64,000 nucleotides of DNA from Leptospira gomenensis. GTDB lineage: Bacteria > Spirochaetota > Leptospiria > Leptospirales > Leptospiraceae. Below are positions 8,073 to 17,330 of the stretch, in pieces (the stretch's first letter is position 1; the number at the start of each line of letters is the position of its first letter). Under the pieces are notes generated by a model that was not told the DNA's origin, did no database searches, and saw nothing but the letters and a program-made list of their open reading frames with translations. Where the stretch lies: the NCBI RefSeq assembly GCF_004770155.1, contig NZ_RQFA01000015.1, positions 1 through 64,000 on the forward strand, in the 5' to 3' direction. The translations under genes and the position numbers were made by a program.

Positions 8073-9584
8073 TTATACCTTGTCCGGGAATATCAGTCGG
8101 AATTCGGTTCCTGAGTCGGGTTCGGATTCGATCTCGATGCGGATTCCGTATTGGTCCGCGATCTCCTTCGCTACGAACATTCCCAAACCGGTTCCTTTTC
8201 CGATTCCTTTGGTGGTGAAATACGGCTGATAGATTTTTTGAATCACTTCCTCGTTCATACCTATTCCGTCGTCCAAGATGGAAACGACCGGATGATGGTT
8301 GCGGATTTGAACCGAGATCGTGATGTTCCCCCGATTGCCGGTTGCGTCCGCTGAGTTGAGCATTATATTGGAAAGAAGGAGCGAAAGTTGATCCTGATCC
8401 GATTCTATCATCACTGGTAAAGGGTCCGGTTTGAAATGAATCCGACAATCCTTCAGCCTCGAGGTTTTTTGAAAAACGTCGATTACTACTTCAACGGATT
8501 CGTTGAGGTCGATGCGCTCGGAGGATTTTTTCGGACCTTCCCCCGGTTTGCCGAGTTGAAGGAGGTTGTTCGTAAGAGTCTTTAACTTGATCAATTGTCC
8601 CCAGGTGATCTGGATCGCTTTTTGACGGATCTGATCGTCGGAATCGGGCAGTTTGGCGATTTCGATATGTCCTTGGATGGCGGTCAAAGAATTGTTTATC
8701 TCGTGTCCGATACTAGAAGCCAACGTAGATAGAAAAGCTCTTCGTTCCGCATCGATCAACTTTTCCGAAATGAGAATTTTATTCGTGATGTCCCTTGCGA
8801 TTCCCGTGTAATACGTCTTTCCTTCGATATCGTAATAACATCCGGAGATGTCGTACGTCCGAACTTCCCCGTTTTTGTTTTTCAAATCGGCGTGGTTGAT
8901 TCTCGCGATCTGACGTTTGCTCTTACGTTTTAAAAGCTGTTCTACCTTTTCCATATAAAGGTCTTCTTTTCCGGGAGGGGAGAGGATGTTGAAATGTTTT
9001 CCTATGATCTCCTCCTCCGTATAACCGAACGCATCGAGGGCGGATTGGTTGAGGCCGGAAAAATTCAGATTCTCGTCGAAAGTGATCACGCAGTCGCTCG
9101 TTGCATTTAGAATATTATAATTTTGTAAATAAAGATCCCGCGCTCTCTGCGCCAGTTTGGTGTTTTCGTTTTCGGATTGGATCAGGGTTTCCGCGTGTCT
9201 GTCCCGCGCGTATTTTTCGTTTTTGGCTTTTTCGAGAACTTCTATGATGTTCGTCCTGCGGATCGGTTTCGAGATGTAGTCGAAGGCTCGGTTTCGGACG
9301 GCTTCTTCGGCGGTGGTAAGATCCGGGTTGCCGGTCATCAAGATGACGGGAATATTCTCGTCGATCTTGCGGATTTCTTTGGCGATTTCCAATCCGTTTT
9401 TTCCGTTCATGACGATGTCGGAAATGACCACGTCGATCCTGTACGAACGAACGATTTCGATCGCGGAATCGTAATCCTTCGCCAAAAACACTCGATATCC
9501 TTCCCGGGAGATGACCCTCTCCAGGACGGTTCGAATTTCCGATTCGTCGTCGATTACGAGCACCGTTGTAGACTTCGATTCCAT
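8073..9584 (-). CDS. Hybrid receiver-PAS-histidine kinase
   Basis: 503 residues in the unusual order receiver, PAS, kinase. Receiver (about 5-120): acidic pair D12/D13, phospho-acceptor D56 in VVISDIVM, and K106 in ISKPI. A short linker leads to a PAS domain (about 150-270) ending in GIARDITNK. HisKA follows with H294 in SIGHEINNSLTAIQ, then HATPase_c with LSNIMLNSADA (N box), LDDGIGM (G1) and GKGTGLGM (G2). There are no membrane segments, so it is a soluble kinase that may be switched by phosphorylation of its own receiver. It lies 45 bases after a second soluble kinase gene, suggesting the two form one signalling unit. No DNA-binding output regulator is adjacent. Confidence 0.92.
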   Translation of the reverse strand: MESKSTTVLVIDDESEIRTVLERVISREGYRVFLAKDYDSAIEIVRSYRIDVVISDIVMNGKNGLEIAKEIRKIDENIPVILMTGNPDLTTAEEAVRNRAFDYISKPIRRTNIIEVLEKAKNEKYARDRHAETLIQSENENTKLAQRARDLYLQNYNILNATSDCVITFDENLNFSGLNQSALDAFGYTEEEIIGKHFNILSPPGKEDLYMEKVEQLLKRKSKRQIARINHADLKNKNGEVRTYDISGCYYDIEGKTYYTGIARDITNKILISEKLIDAERRAFLSTLASSIGHEINNSLTAIQGHIEIAKLPDSDDQIRQKAIQITWGQLIKLKTLTNNLLQLGKPGEGPKKSSERIDLNESVEVVIDVFQKTSRLKDCRIHFKPDPLPVMIESDQDQLSLLLSNIMLNSADATGNRGNITISVQIRNHHPVVSILDDGIGMNEEVIQKIYQPYFTTKGIGKGTGLGMFVAKEIADQYGIRIEIESEPDSGTEFRLIFPDKV

Positions 9585-9629
9585 AGGACTATTCCTCGGA
9601 GAAAACCCTAATTTACCAAAAAAACGGAC

Positions 9630-11951
9630 CTATACGGGAAGGCGAATCAAAACCTTGGTTCCGTTTCCGGGCGAGGATTCCAAGGAGATCGTACCGTTGT
9701 GTTCGGAGATGATTCTCTGCGAAATTGCAAGACCCAAACCGGTTCCTTGTTTTCCTCTTCTTGTCGTGAACAGAGGAAGAAACGCCTTATCCAAAACGTC
9801 CTTGTTCATTCCCGGACCGTTATCCGAAACAATAAACAAAATCGAATCACGATTCAGATGATCCTCTTTACGCGCGGTGATCGTGATCTTGGGCGAAAGG
9901 GGTTTGGTTTCCATTTCCGAAATCGCGTTGATCGCGTTGACGAGACAGTTGATCAGCACCTGTTCGATTTCCTGCCAAGCCACCCTTATTTTCGGAAGAT
10001 CGGGACTTGCGATTCGTTTTAATTCGATTCCGTTTTTTTTGCACGAGACTTCGATCAATTCGCAGGCGCGAAGAAGAATGTAATACGGAGAAACGGATTC
10101 CTTTTCCCTTGCGACGGTCCTTCCCAAGTCGAGCAACGATTTGATCAGATCCCTGATTCGAACGCTCGCGGCTTCGATCCTTTTGTAGATTTTCAAACGT
10201 TCTACCGGATCGTTTTCCTCGGCTTCGATGAGATCCTCGAGATACAAAAGGCTTGCCTGTAAAGGGTTGTTCACTTCGTGAGCGATTCCAGCGGCCAGTT
10301 CTCCTATCGATGCGAACCGCGCCGTTTCGTAAAGTTGTTTGTCGAGAAGTTTGGTCTGAGTCACGTCGGAGAAGATGAGCATCACCGCTTCTCCTTCCTC
10401 CCTGTATTTTTTAAGCGGAAGGATTTTTATGGAGAAAAAATTCTCTTCTCCTTTTACGATTTCAATGGGAAGATCTAGAAAAACCGCACGCGAGGAGGAG
10501 AGGCAATTTTCGATTCCCTTTCGTAATTCACGAGCAACTTCGTTTTCGAAAAGGGAGAAAAAATCTTCGCCCGGAGTCACATTCAATATTTGGAATAAAA
10601 GAAACTTTAGGATCGGCGCGACTTCGAGGACTTTCCCTTCGGGCGTGAGAATTACGATTCCGTTGTTCATCGCGGAAAAAAGGTTTCTCAATTTGATTTC
10701 GGAGGAACGGATCAATTCCTCGTTCTTTTTCTGTTCCGTGATATCGAGTAAAAGGAGGATCGTTCCGATTGAATTTCCGTATTCGTCCCTGATTCTTGAG
10801 GAAGCTAAAAGCATAGGCGCTTCCACGTCCGGAAATATTTTCAACTTGATTTCGGTTCGGAATTCCTCCCTCGACAAACGTCTTACGACGTCCGGGGGAA
10901 GGTTTAGGAATTCAGAAATGGGCATGTCTATGAAATCTTCTTTATAAACTCCTAATATTCTCTCGAGACTTCGGTTGCCGTACGTGATATAACCTTCGTC
11001 ATCCGTGGATATCAGAGGAACTTCTATGGAATTGAGAAGCGCTCCCTGGAACTGCAACTTCTTGGAGTTTTCGATTCTTGTACGTTCGGTTTTCGCGTTT
11101 TGAAGGGAATTCTGGACGTCGGCGATGATCTCTTCGTAGAGGAAATTTTCGCCCGAATCGAACGCCATATCCTCGAGGGAAAGGATTTCGATTCCTCCAA
11201 GAAGGCGATCCTTTTCCCGGATTCCGATTGCGAGACTTCTTCTGAACTTGTGTTCGCGGAAGAGCGATTCCCATTCCGGATATCCCCCGTTTCCGAATTC
11301 GTGGATGACGAAGTTCTCCTTAGTATCGATGAGATTTCTCATCGGAAAAGGAACGTTAGACGAAATAAAGGAATGGATCCTTTGTCTTAACTCGGGCTGG
11401 AGGTCCTTTTGCCCGATCACGTTCAGTGTTCCGTCCTTAAAGTAGAATCCCCATACGAGAAAATAGTGCGGGTTTTCCCTAAGCGTGTCGCATAACTTCT
11501 GAAAGACGGAACTTTCCGAAGTTAAATAACGCAGATTCTGTCTGAGTAAACGCAGAGTTCTTAAGATACTTTGCATGTAGTAGAGTCTGAGTTCGGTCTG
11601 TTGGATTTCGGAGCGGTCCGTGAAATAAAAAAGAAGTACGTCCTTACCCGCGAAGTTGGACGCGTTTACCGTGAAGTTTACGAGTTTGTTCTCGCCGTTT
11701 TTATGTTTGAGTTGCCAGTAAACCTTGAGAGGTTCGTTGCGTTTTACGGTAAGCGTTTCGCGAGGTCGGCTCGGGCTCGGAAGCACGAAATCGAGCGGTT
11801 TGCCGATCAGTTCTTCGGCGGAGTAACCGAGAAGCAATTCTAGAGATGGATTTGTGTAGAGGATCGTTTCGGATTCCGTGTCTAACGCCAATATTCCTTC
11901 CCTTACCGGATAAAAAAAGGAATGCAGCGCGGAAAGCAAGGGGTCGGGCAT
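9630..11951 (-). CDS. Soluble multi-PAS sensor histidine kinase
   Basis: 773 residues. The order is an N-terminal PAS (about 10-120), a GAF-like stretch (about 150-290), a second PAS (about 300-410, ending LLLDITEQKKN), a third PAS (about 425-540, ending IFSDVTQTK), HisKA with H558 in GIAHEVNNPLQ, and HATPase_c with NCLVNAINAI, VSDNGPGM and GKQGTGLGL. It has no transmembrane segment, so it should sense a cytoplasmic or diffusible cue. It is the first gene of the probable unit with the receiver-first kinase downstream and could phosphorylate that receiver. The signal is unknown. Confidence 0.92.
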   Translation of the reverse strand: MPDPLLSALHSFFYPVREGILALDTESETILYTNPSLELLLGYSAEELIGKPLDFVLPSPSRPRETLTVKRNEPLKVYWQLKHKNGENKLVNFTVNASNFAGKDVLLFYFTDRSEIQQTELRLYYMQSILRTLRLLRQNLRYLTSESSVFQKLCDTLRENPHYFLVWGFYFKDGTLNVIGQKDLQPELRQRIHSFISSNVPFPMRNLIDTKENFVIHEFGNGGYPEWESLFREHKFRRSLAIGIREKDRLLGGIEILSLEDMAFDSGENFLYEEIIADVQNSLQNAKTERTRIENSKKLQFQGALLNSIEVPLISTDDEGYITYGNRSLERILGVYKEDFIDMPISEFLNLPPDVVRRLSREEFRTEIKLKIFPDVEAPMLLASSRIRDEYGNSIGTILLLLDITEQKKNEELIRSSEIKLRNLFSAMNNGIVILTPEGKVLEVAPILKFLLFQILNVTPGEDFFSLFENEVARELRKGIENCLSSSRAVFLDLPIEIVKGEENFFSIKILPLKKYREEGEAVMLIFSDVTQTKLLDKQLYETARFASIGELAAGIAHEVNNPLQASLLYLEDLIEAEENDPVERLKIYKRIEAASVRIRDLIKSLLDLGRTVAREKESVSPYYILLRACELIEVSCKKNGIELKRIASPDLPKIRVAWQEIEQVLINCLVNAINAISEMETKPLSPKITITARKEDHLNRDSILFIVSDNGPGMNKDVLDKAFLPLFTTRRGKQGTGLGLAISQRIISEHNGTISLESSPGNGTKVLIRLPV

Positions 11952-12126
11952 GAAAATTCCGAAGGGTTTACTTTGAAAACGAGTCCGATTTCGCGGGACT
12001 TCCGGTTCGTATTGAATACCGTGATCCGATTCTTTGCAAGAACTAAATCCCTAACTTGGATACGTAAGTATTTACAGAGAAGGGTTCGCGGTAATTTATG
12101 TTCCAAGACAAACAAGAGATCCGAAT

Positions 12127-12990
12127 ATGAAAACCTTATACTCCTGGTTCCTGGCCTATTACAATCGGAAGAAGAATCGATATATGAAAGAAGTCCTGGG
12201 GTTTCGGGACTTGTACGTCGAGACCGGCGGTAATTCGGTTTATTTTCTGGAGAAAAATTCCGAGAAAAACAAAACGATATTGTTGATCCACGGTTTGTTG
12301 GATTCCGCCGCCGGATTGAGGAGACTTGCGCCTAAACTACGTCGGGATCACCGAATTTTGATTCCGGATATTCCAGGTTTCGGAAAGAGCAAACTCCCCG
12401 ATCTGAAATATCTCTACCAAGTGGACGTCTTCGCAGATCTGATCTATGAGGCGATCCGAAGATTGGATCTTCGTAGTTTGACGTTAGGCGGTCATTCGAT
12501 GGGAGCCTTGATCGCCATGCATATCGTTTTACGCGATCGTGAAAGAAGGATAACGAAATTGATTCTGCTCTCTCCGGGAGGAATTCCTCATCCGAAACGC
12601 GACGAGATGAAGGAACTTTTATTTCCGAAAACGGAAGAGGAACTTTTGAAATTGATCGAAGCCTTGTATTACGAAACTCCCGAACTTCCCGGAGCGTTTA
12701 CGAGGAAGGTTTTGATTTCTTCCTGGAACGAACTTCCGTATAAATATCTTACGTTGAACACTTTGGATAGGGAGGAGGAGATTTTCTTGGGAAAAAAATT
12801 AGGGGAAATTAAACTTCCGTCTCTGATCGTTTCCGGGAAAGAGGATCCGATTACGGATCCCTCGATGATCAAAAAACTGCATTCGTATCTAAAAAAAAGT
12901 AGTCTGGTCTTTATTCCTGGAGCAAAACACGCGATTCATATGGAAAAATCGGACGAGGTTTCGTTCGAAATCAATCGGTTTTTGGATTGA
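12127..12990 (+). CDS. Alpha/beta hydrolase
   Basis: 287 residues of the alpha/beta hydrolase fold. HG oxyanion motif at IHGLLDSAAG, nucleophile elbow GGHSMGA with S124, likely acid in GKEDPITD, and histidine H268 in AKHAIHMEK, giving a full triad. The pattern resembles esterases or C-C hydrolases, but the substrate cannot be read from sequence. The N-terminus is basic and aromatic with no cleavable signal. It is divergent from the kinase operon and convergent with the aminotransferase gene. Confidence 0.85.
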   Translation: MKTLYSWFLAYYNRKKNRYMKEVLGFRDLYVETGGNSVYFLEKNSEKNKTILLIHGLLDSAAGLRRLAPKLRRDHRILIPDIPGFGKSKLPDLKYLYQVDVFADLIYEAIRRLDLRSLTLGGHSMGALIAMHIVLRDRERRITKLILLSPGGIPHPKRDEMKELLFPKTEEELLKLIEALYYETPELPGAFTRKVLISSWNELPYKYLTLNTLDREEEIFLGKKLGEIKLPSLIVSGKEDPITDPSMIKKLHSYLKKSSLVFIPGAKHAIHMEKSDEVSFEINRFLD

Positions 12991-13066
12991 GGAAGGTCTT
13001 GTTGTTGCGGTTGTTTTTTATTATTTTTGAAAACTGAATGTGAAAGATTTTTCGATTGTTCGATGC

Positions 13067-13089
13067 GCGGAATCGTGTTCCGATTCCGC
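13067..13089. terminator. Hairpin between convergent genes
   Basis: GCGGAATCG (13067-13075) and CGATTCCGC (13081-13089) form a perfect nine-base stem with a five-base loop between the convergent hydrolase and aminotransferase genes. Neither side has a good T tract, so termination is plausible but not shown. Confidence 0.4.
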
Positions 13090-13112
13090 ACTTTAGCGGA
13101 CCCGAGTCCTCT

Positions 13113-14321
13113 CTAAATTCCCCCCAGAATTTCCTTAACCGCTCGGATTACGTCTTGAACGTCTTCGTCCTTCATTCCGGGGAAAAGAGGAATGGAAAGC
13201 GATCTCGCGTACATAGCGTTCGCGTTCGGGAAATGTTCCTTTTTAAAACCGTAGCGGGAGGCGTAGAACGGATGTTCGTAGAGCGGGATGAAATGGAGGC
13301 TGGAACCTATATTACGTTTTTTTAATTCTGCAGCGAAGATGTCCCGATCCATTTTGGAGGAGGCGCGATCCACTTCCACGCGGAATAGGTGCCAGGAATG
13401 TTCTCCGTCGGGAGAGGGAAGAGGGAGGTGTAAAAAGGGAAGATCCGAAAATTCCTTTCTGTATGATTCCGCGATGTCGATTCTCCTTTTCCAGAGATCG
13501 TCCGCTTCCGATAGTTGTACGACGCCGAGCGCCGCAGCTACGTCGGTCATATTGTATTTAAAACCTGGGGATACGACTTCGTAATACCAACCCGGACGAT
13601 CGTACGTTTCCCGGTTGATCCCGTGTAGGCGCATGAGTTTGATTCTATCGGCGAAATGAGCGTGGTTCGTCGTGACCATTCCTCCTTCACCCGTAGTGAT
13701 TCCTTTAGTAGCATAAAAACTGAATACCGTAAAATCCCCGAATGTTCCGATCTTTCTTCCTTTATGAACGGCGGGAAACGCGTGGGCCGCGTCTTCTATT
13801 ACATAAAGATGATATTCTTTCGCGATTTCCAGAATACCTTTCATATCGCAGATAACACCTGCTAGATGGACAGGGAGGATTGCGCGAACGGTTTTGCCGG
13901 TTTTTTTATGAAGAAGGGAGCCGTTACGATAGATACATTCTCGTTCGATCGTGGTCCGAAGTGTTTCGGGGGTCATCAGGTTAAAAAGAGGATCGACATC
14001 CGTCAGGATCGGTTCCGCGTCGAAGTAACAGATCACTTCCGCGGTAGCGGTAAACGTTACTGCGGGGCAGATCGCCGCATCTTCTTTGCTCATTCCTATG
14101 GCTTCGAGCGCGAGATGAAGTCCTGCCGTTGCCGAGTTGAGCGCGAGGGCGTAGGAGGCACCCGTGTAGCGGGCGAATTCGTCCTCGAATTCCTTTACTT
14201 TGGGGCCGGAGGTGATCCATCCCGATCGAAGAACCGTGGAAACTTCTTCGATCGCTTTTTCCGAAATACAAGGAAGCGCAAAGGGGAGAAACGTTTTGCG
14301 TGCTGTGATCATATCGGACAT
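13113..14321 (-). CDS. DegT/DnrJ/EryC1/StrS-family aminotransferase
   Basis: 402 residues. This PLP-dependent family makes amino sugars on nucleotide carriers or related intermediates for surface polysaccharides. Conserved features are GWITSGPKVKEFE near the N-terminus, NSATAGLHLAL (cofactor phosphate site), LPVHLAG, VIEDAAHAFPA (aspartate contacting PLP), and the Schiff-base lysine K206 in SFYATKGITTGEGG. GGAGG lies two bases before the ATG at 14321 and eleven before a second ATG at 14312, so the true start may be the latter. It stands alone rather than inside a visible O-antigen cluster; the sugar product is unknown. Confidence 0.9.
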   Translation of the reverse strand: MSDMITARKTFLPFALPCISEKAIEEVSTVLRSGWITSGPKVKEFEDEFARYTGASYALALNSATAGLHLALEAIGMSKEDAAICPAVTFTATAEVICYFDAEPILTDVDPLFNLMTPETLRTTIERECIYRNGSLLHKKTGKTVRAILPVHLAGVICDMKGILEIAKEYHLYVIEDAAHAFPAVHKGRKIGTFGDFTVFSFYATKGITTGEGGMVTTNHAHFADRIKLMRLHGINRETYDRPGWYYEVVSPGFKYNMTDVAAALGVVQLSEADDLWKRRIDIAESYRKEFSDLPFLHLPLPSPDGEHSWHLFRVEVDRASSKMDRDIFAAELKKRNIGSSLHFIPLYEHPFYASRYGFKKEHFPNANAMYARSLSIPLFPGMKDEDVQDVIRAVKEILGGI

Positions 14322-14771
14322 AAACCTCCGGTGTTTCTAAGATTCTCGGCAAAAATGCGATTTTCTCGAGAGGGAAATCCGCTGTGAAATGGAAAAATGC
14401 GGGAACTACCGCGAATGTTTCGGCCGCATCCTCGTGCGGGAGAATTTTAGAAAGACACTTGTTGTGCGGTAGTTCCCGCACGAGGACCGCGCCACTTCGG
14501 GCTCGCTTTCGCTCGGTCGAAAGCGCGACCTCGGGGAAGGAGTCCGTTTCAGGTCGGGGAAATGTGCCGCGCTTTCGGACCAGGCCCTGCGTGTCGCTTG
14601 CGGGATCGTTGACGGAAGCGGGGTCCTGGTTTGACGTTGCCCGCTCACAGTGCGGGAACTACCGCATTTTCGGAAGAGGAAGTTCCGAAAGGTCCGCCGG
14701 AACCTAATACGTAGGAACTCCCCGTTCGAATCAGAATTGAAATCTTTTGGTAGGAAATATATTTTGCCTTA
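14322..14771. repeat. Palindrome-rich, GC-rich intergenic region
   Basis: There is no credible gene here. Four copies of the dispersed palindrome are present: TGCGGGAACTACCGC (14398-14412), its inverse (14463-14480), TGCGGGAACTACCGCA (14651-14666), and GTAGGAACTCCCC (14711-14723). An eleven-base perfect inverted repeat (14430-14440 with 14475-14485) and a GCTTTCG/CGAAAGC stem (about 14510-14530) add further structure. The stretch of about 14480-14640 looks richer in GC than its surroundings. It could be a decayed repeat element, a structured RNA or a regulatory region for the flanking divergent genes. Confidence 0.6.
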
Positions 14772-16118
14772 GTGGCTCTAACTTTTGGGGAGATCTTAGA
14801 ACGAATTCGGATCATCGACCGCGATGTCACCGAACTAAACCGATTAAAGTCGAGATTGCCGGCCGATCGGCCCTATTCTTCCTCCCTTCAGATTTCTTTC
14901 GATAAACAAATCAACGTCCTTCTGAACGAACGAGTCGGGCTGATGGAGCTCGAAGTTCTCGACCCTCCTAGCTGGATTTTAGGAGTTCCTACACCCGGAA
15001 TTCCGCAAGAAACCCCGGTCCCGATCAAGGGCCTTTTTCCATCGGGTGATCTCTCGAAAGAAAAGCCGGACGATCAGGACGTAATTAATTTTTTGCGGGA
15101 ACTCCCTAAAACCGAAATTCACCTACATCTGGAAGCCTGCGTAAACAAAGATACCATGAAACAACTCATGGCAAAAAACGGGATCAGCGTTTCGGAAGAA
15201 GACTTCGAGGCGAAGTTCAACTTCAAGGATCTCAACGGATTCATCCAGGTTTTCTTTTTCATACAATCACTCGTCAAAGAACCCGCCGACTTTTCCTTTT
15301 TCGTAGGAAGTCTTGCGGAATATATGCGGGCCAACAACATCGTCTATTCCGAAGTATTTTTCGCTCCGTCTAAATTCATTCAGAACGGACTCGATTTCGA
15401 AGAGATGATCGATTTTCTGGTCGGGCGAATCCGCGAGGAAAAAGAAACGGACGGAATCACCATACGATTGTTAGTCGATGTTTCCAGATCCTTCGGACCG
15501 GAGAATGCGATGAACAATCTCAACCGAGTTTTGAAACTAAGACATCCGGAAGTTATAGGAATCGGTCTCGGCGGCGCGGAATTGATGGGCCCGGCGAGGG
15601 ATTATCAATCGGTATTTCAAAAGGCAAGGGAAGCGGGATTGAGAGTCGTAGCTCACTCCGGGGAAGACGACGGACCTTGGGCTATTTGGGAAGCCGTTGA
15701 ATTGTTGAAGGCGGAGAGGATCGGACACGGCACTTCTGCCATTCAGGATCCTGAGTTGGTCAAGTATCTCCGAGAAAACCACATTCCAATAGAGATCTGT
15801 GTGACGTCTAACGTGTTCACCGGAAAATACGTGCGTAAGGAACAGAACCACCCTGTTCGGTACTACTACGATCAAGGACTTCCATTGAGTATAAACACGG
15901 ATGATCCAGAGATATTCAACGTAAATCTTACCTATGAGTATTTTAAACTTTGGAGATTTTTGGACTTCTCTCTCGACGAAATAATCGATCTGATACGACA
16001 AGGAGTTTTCGCGTCCTTTCATCCGAATAAGGAATCTCTTTGGGCTGAAATGGAAAAAAAGATCAATCAGGTCAAATCAAGATACGGTTTACGTACGAAA
16101 GCGCTCGCTTCCGATTAA
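14772..16118 (+). CDS. add: Adenosine deaminase family protein with N-terminal extension
   Basis: 448 residues, about 100 longer than usual. The deaminase domain begins near residue 115 with KTEIHLHLEA (zinc histidines) and continues with VVAHSGEDDG (zinc histidine), ERIGHGTSA and SINTDDPEIF (zinc aspartate region). The reaction expected is deamination of adenosine to inosine in purine salvage. The first ~110 residues (helical, then PTPGIPQETPV) are not part of the catalytic fold and have no recognisable domain. The start is GTG at 14772. Two repeat-like motifs (GGAGTTCC near 14986 and TGCGGGAACTCCC near 15094) are embedded in the coding sequence. Confidence 0.88.
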   Translation: MALTFGEILERIRIIDRDVTELNRLKSRLPADRPYSSSLQISFDKQINVLLNERVGLMELEVLDPPSWILGVPTPGIPQETPVPIKGLFPSGDLSKEKPDDQDVINFLRELPKTEIHLHLEACVNKDTMKQLMAKNGISVSEEDFEAKFNFKDLNGFIQVFFFIQSLVKEPADFSFFVGSLAEYMRANNIVYSEVFFAPSKFIQNGLDFEEMIDFLVGRIREEKETDGITIRLLVDVSRSFGPENAMNNLNRVLKLRHPEVIGIGLGGAELMGPARDYQSVFQKAREAGLRVVAHSGEDDGPWAIWEAVELLKAERIGHGTSAIQDPELVKYLRENHIPIEICVTSNVFTGKYVRKEQNHPVRYYYDQGLPLSINTDDPEIFNVNLTYEYFKLWRFLDFSLDEIIDLIRQGVFASFHPNKESLWAEMEKKINQVKSRYGLRTKALASD

Positions 16119-16161
16119 ATTTCGCTTTGCGAAAACTTTTCTTTGGCGTTTAATAAACGTA

Positions 16162-16578
16162 ATGCAACCGCGGATCAATCTAATCACACTCGGCGTAAAA
16201 AATTTTCAGGAATCGCTTCGTTTTTATCGTGACGGACTCGGCTTCCCTAAAATGGATTTCGAAGGAGGGGAGATCGCCTTCTTTATGTTAAACGGAACCT
16301 GGATAGCCATTTATCCGAAAGAGGAATTGGCAGCGGATATCGGAGTCTCCGCGGAAGGCGGCGGATTTCCCGGAATCACGTTGGCTTACAACGGACTTTC
16401 GAAAGAGGAAGTGGATCGTGTCTTTCTAAAGGCGGAAACGGCGGGTGCGAAGATAATAAAACGACCGCAGGACGTATTTTGGGGAGGATATTCCGGTTAT
16501 TTTCAGGATCCGGACGGATATTATTGGGAAGTAGCGTGGAATCCCGGCTTTTATCCGGGACCTAAGGATCCCAGCTAA
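16162..16578 (+). CDS. VOC-family (glyoxalase/bleomycin-resistance fold) protein
   Basis: 138 residues with one complete VOC module: ITLGVKNFQESLRFYRDGLGF at the start and GYFQDPDGYYWEVAWNP at the end, the characteristic paired beta-alpha-beta motifs. The C-terminal glutamate of WEVAW is a usual metal ligand. These proteins act as small metal-dependent lyases, dioxygenases or binding proteins, and the substrate cannot be predicted here. It follows the adenosine deaminase gene by 43 bases on the same strand and converges with the ligB-associated lipoprotein genes. Confidence 0.85.
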   Translation: MQPRINLITLGVKNFQESLRFYRDGLGFPKMDFEGGEIAFFMLNGTWIAIYPKEELAADIGVSAEGGGFPGITLAYNGLSKEEVDRVFLKAETAGAKIIKRPQDVFWGGYSGYFQDPDGYYWEVAWNPGFYPGPKDPS

Positions 16579-16611
16579 CGGCGATTTGGCGGCACATTCG
16601 GCGTCGATCGT

Positions 16612-16947
16612 TCATTTTTTACAGAAGATACGCACGGTCCTTCTCGTATAAACTCCGCCGATCGTCCAATGGATCAGGTTGTCCATAAAATCCCTCCGAA
16701 TTTGAATCAGAGGTTTTCCGGAAGCGCATTTCGCTTCCGGAGAGGAAAACGTTTCGATCAAACCGGCTAAAAGCCCGCCCTGTTTGAATTCCTCGTTCGG
16801 AATTTCGTTTTGTGCCGGAATGTCGAACTCTTTTGTATGAGAAATTTGTAATGTAGTATTGTGGCAAGTCCAAACAAAACACACAAGCGCGGCGACTGCG
16901 ACTTTCGGAGAACGTTCTATAATAATCCTTTTGATCAATTGTAACAT
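16612..16947 (-). CDS. Bor-like lipoprotein 2 (last gene of the ligB unit)
   Basis: 111 residues from the ATG at 16947. That start overlaps the end of the preceding Bor-like gene by 13 bases, implying coupled translation. The hydrophobic N-terminus leads to a loose lipobox at C28 (FVWTC). The C-terminal half has the Bor pattern: a cysteine in EAKCASGKP, then FMDNLIHWTIGGVYTRRTVRIFC, which aligns with the ITLGIYTP-EARVYC ending of phage lambda Bor. It is a diverged tandem paralogue of the neighbouring gene. Bor is an outer-membrane lipoprotein linked to serum survival in E. coli; the role here is inferred. Confidence 0.7.
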   Translation of the reverse strand: MLQLIKRIIIERSPKVAVAALVCFVWTCHNTTLQISHTKEFDIPAQNEIPNEEFKQGGLLAGLIETFSSPEAKCASGKPLIQIRRDFMDNLIHWTIGGVYTRRTVRIFCKK

Positions 16948-17330
16948 ACCAATTCCAATGTCCGAGGGGAATAGATTCCTAACGTAAGTTGTTCGTATAA
17001 TGAGTCGAAAAAAGTGGAATACTGATGCACTTCCCGCACCCCATTGGCGCAATACGAAGACGTTTCTACGGGATAATTTTTAGGACTCATTCCCCAGAAA
17101 TAAAACGCCTGAGGAATCGTGTGAACCGGAGAAGGTTGCGCGTTCAGTCTTTCCCTCTCTTCCATTGCGGCTTTACATTGTTTTTGGTTGGCCGCGATGA
17201 GACAGGATTTCGGCGGATCCTGCGGAAAACGCACTCGGGCGTGTTGACATGCGGCGAACGTTCCGAAAAAAAATGGAAGAATTGCAGCGAGTGCAATCTT
17301 AAGAAAGAATCTATCATTCGATATCGACAT
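16935..17330 (-). CDS. Bor-like lipoprotein 1
   Basis: 131 residues from the ATG at 17330, preceded by GGAAAAGG. Signal peptide with lipobox GTFAAC and lipidated C28. The C-terminal domain matches lambda Bor (PF06291) in order and spacing: an AFYFWGMSPK segment, SYCANGVREV (Bor has KICGGAENV), then FFDSLYEQLTLGIYSPRTLELVC (Bor has FVNGLLGFITLGIYTPLEARVYC). This resemblance is clear enough to name the family. The gene overlaps its upstream lipoprotein gene by 17 bases and its downstream paralogue by 13, so the cluster reads as one translational unit behind ligB. Confidence 0.78.
   Translation of the reverse strand: MSISNDRFFLKIALAAILPFFFGTFAACQHARVRFPQDPPKSCLIAANQKQCKAAMEERERLNAQPSPVHTIPQAFYFWGMSPKNYPVETSSYCANGVREVHQYSTFFDSLYEQLTLGIYSPRTLELVCYN

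Noticed and set aside
13866..14387. 173-codon + strand frame opposite the aminotransferase
   Set aside because: Antisense shadow of the PLP-enzyme gene, rich in Arg/Gly/Ser as expected for a reverse frame.
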